Source: an uncultured Collinsella sp.
GTDB lineage: Bacteria; Actinomycetota; Coriobacteriia; Coriobacteriales; Coriobacteriaceae
NCBI GenBank assembly: GCA_958453575.1
Contig: CAUDYH010000002.1
Span: forward strand, 1 to 15,412
Direction of reading: 5' to 3'
DNA length: 15,412 nucleotides
Of this stretch, positions 6,624-12,853 are shown one piece after another (position 1 is the stretch's first letter; each line of letters starts with the position of its first letter). The position numbers and the translations under genes were made by a program. The notes beneath the pieces are model-generated. The model was given only the letters and a program-made list of their open reading frames with translations. It was not told the origin of the DNA and searched no databases.

Positions 6624-6652
6624 TGGCCGAATAAGTCGAAAAATGTAGGTGG
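6624..6652 (-). repeat. Repeat copy B (left module, minus orientation)
   Basis: On the plus strand it runs from TGGCCGAATAAG to GTAGGTGG. Over 30 positions it matches copy D (8257-8286) at 25. It lies 19 bases beyond the stop of the nuclease-like gene, on that gene's strand. Confidence 0.7.
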
Positions 6653-6671
6653 ACATCCGCAGAGATCGCCT

Positions 6672-7880
6672 TTAGAAGAGCGAATTCTCAATTAGATCAA
6701 TAATCGTGTCGTCTTCCGTGCGGTTTTCATCGATTTTTGCGAACATGTCGCATTCCCAAGGCCCATTGATTTCCTCAGCAAGGGCCCCGACGTGTTGCAT
6801 GTCGTCGGGTTCTGGCACATCGTTGATGCTCGGGTCATCAGCTTGCGGATATTGGCTTGCAATTTCGCGCTTGGCGGCCTCTTCTTCTTTGAGTGTCTCC
6901 AGGACGCGGCGACCGTATTCGAAGTAGCGCCGCAAGACAAATTGACGAAGAGTTTCTTGCAGGATGGCGAAGTTATCCGGGAGTCGACCGGGCCATATCT
7001 TCTCGCGAATGCGAATCGCTTCCATGACCCGCCTAAAAGCGGACTGCTTGAAAAACGAATGACGACTAACTGTGATAACGGCATATCCCATGTTTCGCAG
7101 CGTGTTTCGGCGTTCCTCGTCAATTGATTGCTGTTCGGGCTCGTCGTGGTAAAAGCCGTTGTATTCGATATCGGTCATCGAATTTTCGAGCAGCGCGTCG
7201 AGGTAGAAAACCGTCCGTCGCGTTAGGGCGGCGTATCTTTTGGGGACTGGGATCGGATAGTCCGTTTTGATAGCGCGTATGGCTAAGCCACCCATTGACT
7301 TGGGCATTGTCAGCATCATGACAAACGCCGTTTCGAGTGGGGAGCGACAGCCTTCGCGTACATAAGAAAGTGCCTTAAGTGCTTTATTAGATCCACGATA
7401 CCCCGATGCCTCTGAAAAGAAGGCTCTGAGCTCTTCAACGCTGGTTAGGGCTGGGCGCTCGCGATATTGAGTTTCGTCGGACGTTCCAAGCGCGTAGGAG
7501 CCGCAGATTTCAAAGTAATACTCAACGAGCTCCGAAAGGTTGAGGTCGGCTGTTGCTTCTAACGCGCACAGCTTGATGTCGACGATGTAGACGTTCGGCT
7601 CGAGTTCTAGGTAGCTTTCTGCATCAAACGTATAGCGCGTGCAGTGGCAGATGCAGCCCTTGCGGTGCCTTTTGGCATTATTGGAAAACGTCAGCACATG
7701 GATGCTTTCAGAATCGACATTCTTTCTGTTGAGCCATGCTCGCGCCGCTTCCAGGTTGGACGTGGTCGGCGCAGACACCTTGATCTTTTCCATAGATATG
7801 GGATCGGTCGCGTGGCTTGCGAGCGAGTTGACTGTTTGGTATACAGCGCGTGCCGTGGTATGTGACAGAACGATTCCCAT
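6672..7880 (-). CDS. Hypothetical protein with DUF559/Vsr-like PD-(D/E)XK nuclease-fold domain
   Basis: With the start used here this is a 402-residue protein without signal peptide or membrane helices. Residues 1-180 resemble the N-terminal part of Coriobacteriia proteins related to AbiEi-type antitoxins and DUF559 proteins, with opening MGIVLSHTTA, a Cys cluster (C76, C78, C80) and an EICGSYAL segment. Residues about 180-275 fit the Vsr/DUF559 nuclease fold: SPLE (E183), YLDAL (D228), DIEYNG (E239, G242), H245, D254, R257, then NMGYAVITVSR. The C-terminal 100 residues are charged and unrecognised. The start is uncertain: no ribosome site is visible before 7880, and the frame is open to an ATG at 8105 (477 residues) whose extra part is Pro/Lys-rich and crosses a G8 tract and a repeat. 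It sits alone in a low-GC insert framed by inverted-repeat modules. A defence or DNA-processing role is inference; nuclease activity is not shown. Confidence 0.8.
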   Translation of the reverse strand: MGIVLSHTTARAVYQTVNSLASHATDPISMEKIKVSAPTTSNLEAARAWLNRKNVDSESIHVLTFSNNAKRHRKGCICHCTRYTFDAESYLELEPNVYIVDIKLCALEATADLNLSELVEYYFEICGSYALGTSDETQYRERPALTSVEELRAFFSEASGYRGSNKALKALSYVREGCRSPLETAFVMMLTMPKSMGGLAIRAIKTDYPIPVPKRYAALTRRTVFYLDALLENSMTDIEYNGFYHDEPEQQSIDEERRNTLRNMGYAVITVSRHSFFKQSAFRRVMEAIRIREKIWPGRLPDNFAILQETLRQFVLRRYFEYGRRVLETLKEEEAAKREIASQYPQADDPSINDVPEPDDMQHVGALAEEINGPWECDMFAKIDENRTEDDTIIDLIENSLF

Positions 7881-7988
7881 ACGCGCATGATGGCATAGCG
7901 GACGCCATATACGCTCGAAACTTCGGGCAACGGTATTGGGGCGCGGCTTATCTTCTGCGAACGGTGGGTTTTTGAGCTGTCGTATTGA

Positions 7989-8031
7989 GGGGGGGGCAGC
8001 TTCGGCTGGGGAGGTTTCTGTCGGCTGCCCC
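7989..8031. repeat. G8 homopolymer next to an inverted repeat
   Basis: Eight consecutive G's (7989-7996; C's on the gene's strand) run into GGGGCAGC (7993-8000), which is perfectly inverted at 8024-8031 (GCTGCCCC). If translation of the nuclease-like gene starts at 8105, the tract lies inside the coding sequence and slippage would shift the frame. If it starts at 7880, the hairpin is in the leader. Confidence 0.6.
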
Positions 8032-8098
8032 ATTTTGGTGAACTTTAGTTGCGGATTCGTAGCTTCTAAGCGTTTTTGCCGACCGCTCAGATGCCTCA

Positions 8099-8123
8099 CC
8101 AACATAATTTGAGTTATTCGGCC
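8099..8123 (+). repeat. Repeat copy C (right module, plus orientation)
   Basis: CCAACATAATTTGAG followed by TTATTCGGCC. It matches copy A at 21 of 25 positions and overlaps the ATG at 8105 of the longest possible reading of the nuclease-like gene, an argument against that start. Confidence 0.7.
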
Positions 8124-8256
8124 TTATCCTATACGAATGGTGTGATCGCAACGTCTTATTCGAATTGATTCAGGTAGATTTATAGGTCTTGGTTGCGAAA
8201 TTGGGGCGACTATAGCGCTCGATTGCGGTTCAAGGGGCCTCGACTAGTGGTTCAGC

Positions 8257-8286
8257 TGGCCGAACAACTTGAAAAAAGTAGGTGGG
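8257..8286 (-). repeat. Repeat copy D (right module, minus orientation)
   Basis: On the plus strand it runs from TGGCCGAACAAC to GTAGGTGGG. It matches copy B at 25 of 30 positions. With copy C it frames a 188-bp module upstream of the nuclease-like gene. Confidence 0.7.
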
Positions 8287-8333
8287 CCAATCTGCCGACT
8301 ATGTGAAGCATGCGTATTTGCTCGTTTTGATTA

Positions 8334-8369
8334 AAACTAGGGTGCAGCCATAAGACTGCGCCCTAGTTT
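8334..8369 (-). terminator. Terminator of the exonuclease gene
   Basis: AAACTAGGGTGCAG (8334-8347) pairs with CTGCGCCCTAGTTT (8356-8369) over 14 bp with one mismatch-tolerant G-T position. Read on the minus strand the stem runs into TTTTAATC. It lies 65 bases after the exonuclease stop and also marks the edge of the low-GC insert. Confidence 0.75.
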
Positions 8370-8434
8370 ACTGCGTGCCGGTGCGTCCAGACGGATTGCA
8401 CTGTGCCTGGCAGGCGCTCCCGCAGATGGATCGG

Positions 8435-9403
8435 TTATTTCGCAAACAGGTTCTTGAGGTTGAACTCGGCCTGTACCGTGCGGAGCATGAGGTCGGTGTC
8501 GTCCAGACCCAGATGCTGCTCGTTGGCGTCGGGCGCGAGGGTGCCGCGACGGCGTGCCCAGTTCTCGAGCGCGGCGGGGGCGGACTCGCGGGGGAGCGAG
8601 CGCACGTCGGCGTCCAGGCTGCGGCAGATCTGGCGCGAGTCGATGACGATGATCTTACCCGCGCGGCGTGCCTCGGCGTAACCGTCCAGGTGAATCTTGA
8701 ACCAGCTGTCCTCAAAGGCGGCGTTATGCGCCATGTACGGGTACTTCTTCATAAGCTTGAGCAGCTGCTTTTGCAGCTCCTTGTTCTCGCGGAAGGGCGT
8801 TTTGCCGTCGATGTCGTCCCAGGTAATGTGGTGGATATTCGACAGCGGCACATCTTCGCCGCGGTAGATGTCGGGCAGGCCGCAGTAGTGTGCCTCGGCG
8901 TCATGCGGGACGGCGTCGCTGGTGAGCTCCATGATCTCCCAGCCCACGTTGATGATATAGCCGCGCTCGGGTGCACGGCCGGTGGTCTCGATGTCGATAC
9001 CGAGCACGGTGCCCTGGATGGGCTTGCGGGCGTAGGCCACGCCGAGCGCGTCGCGGTCGCCGCGGATTTCGCGCATAACGGACGCGGCGGTGCGCTTTTG
9101 CATCTTGCCGATGGCGGCGCAGGTGTCGGCATCGGACAGGCCGCGCGAGAGCGTCGCGGGCGTCACGTTGCGCAGACGCGCCTCGCCAATCTGGTCGCAC
9201 AGGTCGCGGTTGCGGTCGGCCAGGTCGCGCACGGTGGCAAAGTCGAAGCCGGGGTCGCCCTCGGCGGTAAAGTACTCGGTCTCGAGCACCTTGAGGGCCT
9301 CCTCGCCCTTCTGGCGCTCGGACTCCATGGCGCCGTGGTCGCCGTAGATAAACATGGGGATAAACGGCTGGCGCTCGTATTCGAGTGCTTGCGATACGTT
9401 CAT
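8435..9403 (-). CDS. DEDDh-type 3'-5' exonuclease (DnaQ/RNase T superfamily)
   Basis: A 322-residue protein. Residues about 130-315 are a DnaQ-like exonuclease domain: Exo I GIDIETTG (D137, E139), Exo II AHNAAFEDSW (226-234) and Exo III H297-x4-D302 (HLGLDD). In Exo II the usual HNxxFD aspartate position is E231, with D232 next to it, so activity is likely but not certain. The N-terminal 130 residues are charged and contain no domain I recognise; they may bind substrate or partner. The ATG has AAGGAG 9 bases upstream. It is transcribed alone, divergently from the metal exporter gene, and closed by a terminator. It could act in DNA repair or nucleic-acid trimming; the substrate is unknown. Confidence 0.88.
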   Translation of the reverse strand: MNVSQALEYERQPFIPMFIYGDHGAMESERQKGEEALKVLETEYFTAEGDPGFDFATVRDLADRNRDLCDQIGEARLRNVTPATLSRGLSDADTCAAIGKMQKRTAASVMREIRGDRDALGVAYARKPIQGTVLGIDIETTGRAPERGYIINVGWEIMELTSDAVPHDAEAHYCGLPDIYRGEDVPLSNIHHITWDDIDGKTPFRENKELQKQLLKLMKKYPYMAHNAAFEDSWFKIHLDGYAEARRAGKIIVIDSRQICRSLDADVRSLPRESAPAALENWARRRGTLAPDANEQHLGLDDTDLMLRTVQAEFNLKNLFAK

Positions 9404-9484
9404 ATGCTACTCCTTGGACGGGCCGCGTTGTGCGGCTCGAGGTTACTGAGTTATGGCGAGATGATAGTTTACCATAGGCAACTA

Positions 9485-9512
9485 TTGGCACCGCGCCCGG
9501 GACAACTACAAT
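9485..9512 (+). promoter_or_regulatory. Promoter of the His-rich exporter gene
   Basis: TTGGCA (9485-9490) and TACAAT (9507-9512) each match the consensus at five of six positions, with a 16-bp spacer. It lies 63 bases before the start codon. The minus-strand sequence shows a TATCAT (9466-9461) that could serve the divergent exonuclease gene, but its -35 is poor. Confidence 0.6.
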
Positions 9513-9514
9513 AC

Positions 9515-9531
9515 CCTAGTTGACCGCTAGG
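9515..9531. promoter_or_regulatory. Inverted repeat at the presumed start of exporter transcription
   Basis: CCTAG (9515-9519) and CTAGG (9527-9531) are inverted around TTGACCG, directly after the -10 hexamer. Its position suits a repressor site for a metal-controlled gene. The dyad is short, so this is a weak call. Confidence 0.3.
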
Positions 9532-9574
9532 ACTTTTACAATGCTGCCGAAAGACACGAAAGGTTCCATCCGTC

Positions 9575-10663
9575 ATGGATTTACTGATTGATATTCTGCT
9601 CGACGCCGGCAAGGACACGCTGTCGCTGGTGCCGTTTTTGTTGGTGACGTATCTTGCTCTCGAGACACTTGAGCACGTTGCGGGCGACCGCGTCAACGGC
9701 GCTATCAAGCGCGCCGGCGCTGCGGGTCCCGTGGTTGGCTCGCTGCTGGGCATGGTGCCGCAGTGCGGATTTTCGGCCATGGCAGCAACGCTGTACGCCG
9801 GCCGTGTCGTGACCTTGGGCACGTTGGTGGCGGTGTTCCTTTCGACCTCCGATGAGATGCTGCCGCTGTTGCTTGCCGAGCAGGTTCCCGTGCAGACTAT
9901 GGCGATGCTTTTGGCTTCGAAAGCGCTGATCGCACTGGTCACGGGTTTTATCGTGGACGCTGCCATTCGCGGCCTGCGCCGTAACGCCCGCGCGCACGCG
10001 GCGATTCGCCGTACCGTGCTGGGAACCGCGGCCAACCCGGCCCACGTGAACTGCGCGCACGACGACCACAGCGGCGGTGACATCATCGACGAGGTGGCCG
10101 AGGCAGGCGTGAGCGCCGACCACATCCACGAGCTGTGCGAGCGCGACCATTGCGGTTGTGATGAAGACGAGGACGAGCACGAACACGGACATGGCCACGA
10201 TCACGGTCATGAGGGCGAACATGAACACCATGATGGTCACGGTCACTCTCACTCCCACGAAGGGACGCCTGTCCTGTCGATCATCCGCAGTGCGATCTCG
10301 CACACCGTGCAGGTCTCGGTATTCATTTTTCTGGTGACGCTGATTCTGGTCGCCGTGCTCGAGACGTTCGGCGAGTCCGCGATCGAGCAGTTCCTGCGCG
10401 GCAACGAGACACTCGCTGTCCTGGGTTCGGCGCTTGTCGGGCTGATTCCCAATTGCTCGGCGAGCGTGGTCATTACACAGCTGTATCTGGAAGGCGCGCT
10501 GCAACTGGCGCCGATGCTCGCCGGCACGCTCATTTCCGCCGGCGTGGGTTATCTGGTGCTGTTCCGCACCAACCGCAGCGCCCGCGAAAATGCCGTGTTC
10601 CTGATCATGATGTACGTCATCGGCGCTGGCTGGGGCCTCATCCTCTCCGCCGTTGGCCTCTAA
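9575..10663 (+). CDS. Putative heavy-metal exporter, ArsP_2 type, with His-rich loop
   Basis: A 362-residue integral membrane protein. Two hydrophobic halves (about 5-135 and 235-360) flank a cytoplasm-or-exterior loop of about 100 residues. The halves share a pseudo-repeat: GSLLGMVPQCGFS (55-67) and GSALVGLIPNCSAS (284-297), each with a conserved Pro-x-Cys. The loop has 13 His in residues 202-228, plus Cys and Asp/Glu (ERDHCGCDEDEDE), a likely divalent-metal sink or sensor. This arrangement fits the ArsP_2/putative 10-TM heavy-metal exporter family, sometimes annotated as an arsenic or manganese exporter. The His-rich loop favours Zn, Ni, Co or Cu over arsenite. GAAAGG lies 11 bases before the ATG. 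It has its own promoter and terminator. The metal is not determined. Confidence 0.85.
   Translation: MDLLIDILLDAGKDTLSLVPFLLVTYLALETLEHVAGDRVNGAIKRAGAAGPVVGSLLGMVPQCGFSAMAATLYAGRVVTLGTLVAVFLSTSDEMLPLLLAEQVPVQTMAMLLASKALIALVTGFIVDAAIRGLRRNARAHAAIRRTVLGTAANPAHVNCAHDDHSGGDIIDEVAEAGVSADHIHELCERDHCGCDEDEDEHEHGHGHDHGHEGEHEHHDGHGHSHSHEGTPVLSIIRSAISHTVQVSVFIFLVTLILVAVLETFGESAIEQFLRGNETLAVLGSALVGLIPNCSASVVITQLYLEGALQLAPMLAGTLISAGVGYLVLFRTNRSARENAVFLIMMYVIGAGWGLILSAVGL
10175..10258 (+). repeat. Low-complexity His-coding tract
   Basis: Irregular tandem hexamers of the type CAY-GRN encode alternating His-Gly, His-Glu, His-Asp and His-Ser (exporter residues 201-228). Both His codons are used and the spacer codons vary, so the tract is degenerate and less prone to slippage than a pure repeat. 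Confidence 0.75.
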
Positions 10664-10678
10664 GTGGGCCTAAAAAAT

Positions 10679-10747
10679 GGGCTTCAAATAGCCATGCTCA
10701 GCGCCTGCGCAATGCGGCGACGCATGGCATTTTGAAGCCCGTTTTTT
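10679..10747. terminator. Bidirectional terminator after the exporter
   Basis: GGGCTTCAAA-TA-GCCATGC (10679-10697) pairs with GCATGGC-AT-TTTGAAGCCC (10722-10740): 17 pairs with a 2-base internal mismatch and a 24-base loop. Six T's follow on the plus strand (10742-10747), and six A's precede it (10673-10678), giving a T-tract on the minus strand too. It serves the exporter gene and may back up the terminator at 10781-10826. Confidence 0.88.
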
Positions 10748-10780
10748 GTTGAGCCATGGATTCCGAGCGCTCACACCGCT

Positions 10781-10826
10781 CAAAACAAAAAGGTAGATTT
10801 CCGGACATGTCCCAAAAATCTACCTT
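10781..10826 (-). terminator. Terminator of the DUF308-YaiI operon
   Basis: AAGGTAGATTT (10790-10800) and AAATCTACCTT (10816-10826) form a perfect 11-bp stem, followed on the minus strand by TTTTGTTTTG. The loop contains the 10-bp palindrome GGACATGTCC, which can extend the stem by three pairs. It begins 2 bases after the YaiI-family stop codon. Confidence 0.85.
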
Positions 10827-10828
10827 GG

Positions 10829-11311
10829 TTAGCGCAGCAGCTCGGTGAGGTTGCGTTTAAAGCGGGCGCGGTCTTCGCTGGTAAATGCCGCCGGCCCGCG
10901 AGTGCGTCCGCCGGCGCGGCGCACCTTCTTTTCCTCGTGGCGAATAAACAGCTGCATGTCGATGGTTGCTTTGTCGTAGACGCGCCCGCGCACACCGATA
11001 GCGGCGGCATCGCGCCCGAGCACCATGCTCGCCAAGCCAATGTCCTGCGTCACGACCACGTCGCCCGCCTGCAGGCGTTCGACAATGGCAAAGTCGGCGC
11101 TGTCGGCGCCCACGCTCACGTCGAGCGTCGTGACCCAAAAGCCGCGTCGCGCGTGCTCGGCATCGCGCGGGTCGTCGCGGCGAATGTGCCGTTCCAGGTT
11201 TTGCGTGCTGTTGCCGGCGATAACAACGGCGACGCCCGCCCGCCGCGCGCAGTCAATCGACTCGCGCGTGACCGGGCAGGCGTCGGCATCAATAAAGAGC
11301 GTTCGCGGCAT
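10829..11311 (-). CDS. YaiI/YqxD family protein (DUF188, UPF0178)
   Basis: A 160-residue cytoplasmic protein of normal family length. Conserved stretches are IDADACPV (7-14), VSVGADSADFAIVE (66-78), GDVVVTQDIGLA (83-94) and the C-terminal RTRGPAAFTSEDRARF (136-151). The acidic clusters and the predicted PIN-like fold suggest a metal-dependent nuclease, but no activity is established for the family. Its ATG directly follows the TAG of the DUF308 gene with no base between, so it is in one operon and its translation probably depends on re-initiation, since no clear ribosome site is seen inside the end of the upstream gene. Confidence 0.92.
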   Translation of the reverse strand: MPRTLFIDADACPVTRESIDCARRAGVAVVIAGNSTQNLERHIRRDDPRDAEHARRGFWVTTLDVSVGADSADFAIVERLQAGDVVVTQDIGLASMVLGRDAAAIGVRGRVYDKATIDMQLFIRHEEKKVRRAGGRTRGPAAFTSEDRARFKRNLTELLR

Positions 11312-11914
11312 CTAGTGCACCAGTTTGCCAAATTGAATAGCGCGAACAATCAGCGTTACGCCAAACACCAGCAGCGCGGCGCCGCTAAAGATGACGAGCA
11401 TCTTGGCCGACCACAGCGGATAGATAAACACGAACATGCCGGCGATGATGGAAAGTGCGCCGCTCAGGATGGCGAGGGCGCGGTTGGACGAAAGCTCGGA
11501 CTCCAGAATGGACATGACACCTTCGACAATCCAGCCAAAGCCGGCCACGATAACCACCATCGTGGTGAGCGTCGCGGTCGAGAAGGCCTGGTTGCGCAGG
11601 ATTATGACGCCGCCCAGAATGATGAGCAGGTTGGAGATGATGCTCGTAACGCGCCAGCCGGTGGGCAGCAGCGGCTCGAAAACAGCGGTAAACAGCCTGA
11701 TCGCGGCCGTGATCACAAAGTAGATGCCCAAGACGGTCGTCAGGAAGACGAGGGATTTGGCGGGCGCAAACAGCAGTGCGATGCCGGCGACGAGCGCCAA
11801 GACGCCCGTGATGGCGTAAATCCAGCGCACGGCCTTGACGGCCTTGCCTGCCATGCTTTTCTCGTCAAATCCAAACTGGCTCGATTTTTGGTCATCGTTC
11901 TTAAAGATGCCCAT
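11312..11914 (-). CDS. HdeD/DUF308-family membrane protein
   Basis: A 200-residue inner-membrane protein with a hydrophilic N-terminus (about 1-25) and six hydrophobic segments (about 29-47, 55-75, 86-105, 114-135, 143-163, 170-190) arranged as three similar helix pairs, as in HdeD and DUF308 proteins. Some members are linked to acid stress in enterobacteria, but no biochemical role is known. A good AAAGGAG lies 6 bases before the ATG. It is first in a two-gene operon with the YaiI-type gene. No motif suggests a ligand. Confidence 0.88.
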   Translation of the reverse strand: MGIFKNDDQKSSQFGFDEKSMAGKAVKAVRWIYAITGVLALVAGIALLFAPAKSLVFLTTVLGIYFVITAAIRLFTAVFEPLLPTGWRVTSIISNLLIILGGVIILRNQAFSTATLTTMVVIVAGFGWIVEGVMSILESELSSNRALAILSGALSIIAGMFVFIYPLWSAKMLVIFSGAALLVFGVTLIVRAIQFGKLVH

Positions 11915-11947
11915 AATGTCTCCTTTCCGTGCGGCGTAAGCCTTGAT

Positions 11948-11964
11948 CGTTACAACCAGTAACG
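11948..11964. promoter_or_regulatory. Small inverted repeat upstream of the DUF308 gene
   Basis: CGTTAC and GTAACG flank AACCA, 34-50 bases before the DUF308 start codon. It could be an operator, but no promoter hexamers can be placed around it with confidence. Confidence 0.3.
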
Positions 11965-12102
11965 CTTAAAGGCGCTAGCGTATGGGTCGGGGAGGGCGAA
12001 ACGTAACCCAAAGGTCCCGAATTGTTTCCGTTGTTCCCCACGTCGCGATTTTCTATTCAACAGGTGTAGAACATTGCAGCCCTGTTCGTTATTGCCCACG
12101 TT

Positions 12103-12121
12103 TTAGGTTAGATTTTCCTAA
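12103..12121 (+). promoter_or_regulatory. DtxR/IdeR-like iron-box sequence upstream of the nitroreductase gene
   Basis: TTAGGTTAGATTTTCCTAA agrees with the published 19-bp DtxR/IdeR consensus (TTAGGTTAGSCTAACCTAA) at 15 positions, including a perfect left half and the last five bases. It is 28 bases before the ATG at 12150, where a repressor would block transcription. The window itself encodes a DtxR-family regulator. No good -35/-10 pair is seen around it. Confidence 0.45.
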
Positions 12122-12149
12122 GGACAATTGGCTTGTATTGGGGGTCCCT

Positions 12150-12821
12150 ATGAACGAAGCAGTTCCCGAGGCACCGTCGAGTGTCGAATCGATGGCAAAG
12201 CAAGGTTGCGAAAAGCTCGGTCTGGAAGCGTTTGATGCGCTGGTCCGTCGTGCCCGTACGTGCCGTCGCTTTGACGAGTCCATGCGCGTGCCGCGCGAGT
12301 TTTTGCTTGAGCTGGCGGAACTGGCGCACCTGGCTCCCTGCGGCGCCAATGCTCAGCGTCTGCGTTTTCATGTGGTGAGCGGTGCCGAGGACTGCGCGCG
12401 CGTATTTGATGAGCTTGCATGGGCCGGCGCGCTTAAGGACTGGCCGGGTCCTGCCGAGGGCGAGCGCCCGACCGGCTATATCGCGATTTTGGCCGAGCGC
12501 GCCGTTCCGGGCAAGCCTGCCGCTCCCATTACCGAGGTCGACACGGGCATTGCCGCGCAGACGATGATGCTCGCCGCCCGCAGCGCCACGCCCGAGGTGT
12601 CAGCCTGCATGTTCAAGGCCTTTACGCCCCGCGCGATCGATGCCATGGGGCTCGATAACGACAAGTATGAGCTCAAGCTGATCATGGCGTTTGGCGTTCC
12701 GGCCGAGACACAGGTGATCGATGCGATCGATTCCAATCCCGACGGCTCCATCAATTATTGGCGCGACGAGGCGCGGGTGCACCACGTACCCAAGCGTTCG
12801 CTCGCCGACGTGCTGGTGTAG
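12150..12821 (+). CDS. Nitroreductase-family FMN oxidoreductase
   Basis: A 223-residue flavoprotein. The FMN-phosphate motif is RRARTCRRF (33-41) and the flavin-contact segment LAPCGANAQRLRFHVV (61-76). GIAAQTMMLAA (133-143) is the conserved helix seen in short nitroreductases. The C-terminus INYWRDEARVHHVPKRSLADVL is typical of a subgroup found in anaerobes. Members reduce nitro or quinone-like compounds with NAD(P)H; the natural substrate is unknown. The frame is open further upstream, but homology begins after 12150 and the longer part would run over the iron-box-like site, so this ATG is used; the preceding GGGGG is a modest ribosome site. It is followed by the histidine-phosphatase pair after an 82-base gap with a hairpin. 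Confidence 0.9.
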   Translation: MNEAVPEAPSSVESMAKQGCEKLGLEAFDALVRRARTCRRFDESMRVPREFLLELAELAHLAPCGANAQRLRFHVVSGAEDCARVFDELAWAGALKDWPGPAEGERPTGYIAILAERAVPGKPAAPITEVDTGIAAQTMMLAARSATPEVSACMFKAFTPRAIDAMGLDNDKYELKLIMAFGVPAETQVIDAIDSNPDGSINYWRDEARVHHVPKRSLADVLV

Positions 12822-12853
12822 TTGAGTGTCACCGCGGTGTGATCCGGCGGTAA

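Larger units (their letters stand above)
6357..6671. other. Low-GC non-coding stretch beyond the zinc operon promoter
   Basis: No convincing gene is seen in these 315 bases. The stretch is clearly AT-richer than the flanking genes and holds repeat copies A (6436-6461) and B (6624-6652). A 66-codon minus-strand frame (6491-6691) overlaps copy B and the end of the next gene, has no recognisable domain and is not accepted. The stretch may be the remains of a second repeat-gene unit like the one at 6672-8286. Confidence 0.5.
7881..8333. other. Upstream region of the nuclease-like gene
   Basis: This stretch holds the possible N-terminal extension (7881-8105), a G8/hairpin segment (7989-8031) and repeat copies C and D. 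No other gene and no convincing promoter can be named. Its AT-rich part (8130-8335) resembles 6357-6671 in composition. Confidence 0.4.

Noticed and set aside
6491..6691. A 66-codon minus-strand frame between arsR and the nuclease-like gene
   Set aside because: It overlaps the end of the accepted gene and repeat copy B, which supplies part of its sequence; no domain or ribosome site.
8375..9523. A 382-codon plus-strand frame opposite the exonuclease
   Set aside because: Shadow; the minus strand carries conserved Exo motifs, a good ribosome site and a terminator.
10175..10258. Possible CRISPR or tandem-repeat locus in the short repeated hexamers
   Set aside because: The repeats are in frame and encode the His-rich loop of the exporter; no spacer structure exists. 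No CRISPR array was seen anywhere in the window.
10937..11962. A 341-codon plus-strand frame opposite the YaiI and DUF308 genes
   Set aside because: His/Asp/Arg-rich shadow crossing two family-matched genes.
11915..12149. Possible riboswitch or small RNA in the divergent gap
   Set aside because: Only a 6-bp inverted repeat and the iron-box-like site are visible; no known riboswitch core or tRNA cloverleaf could be found.
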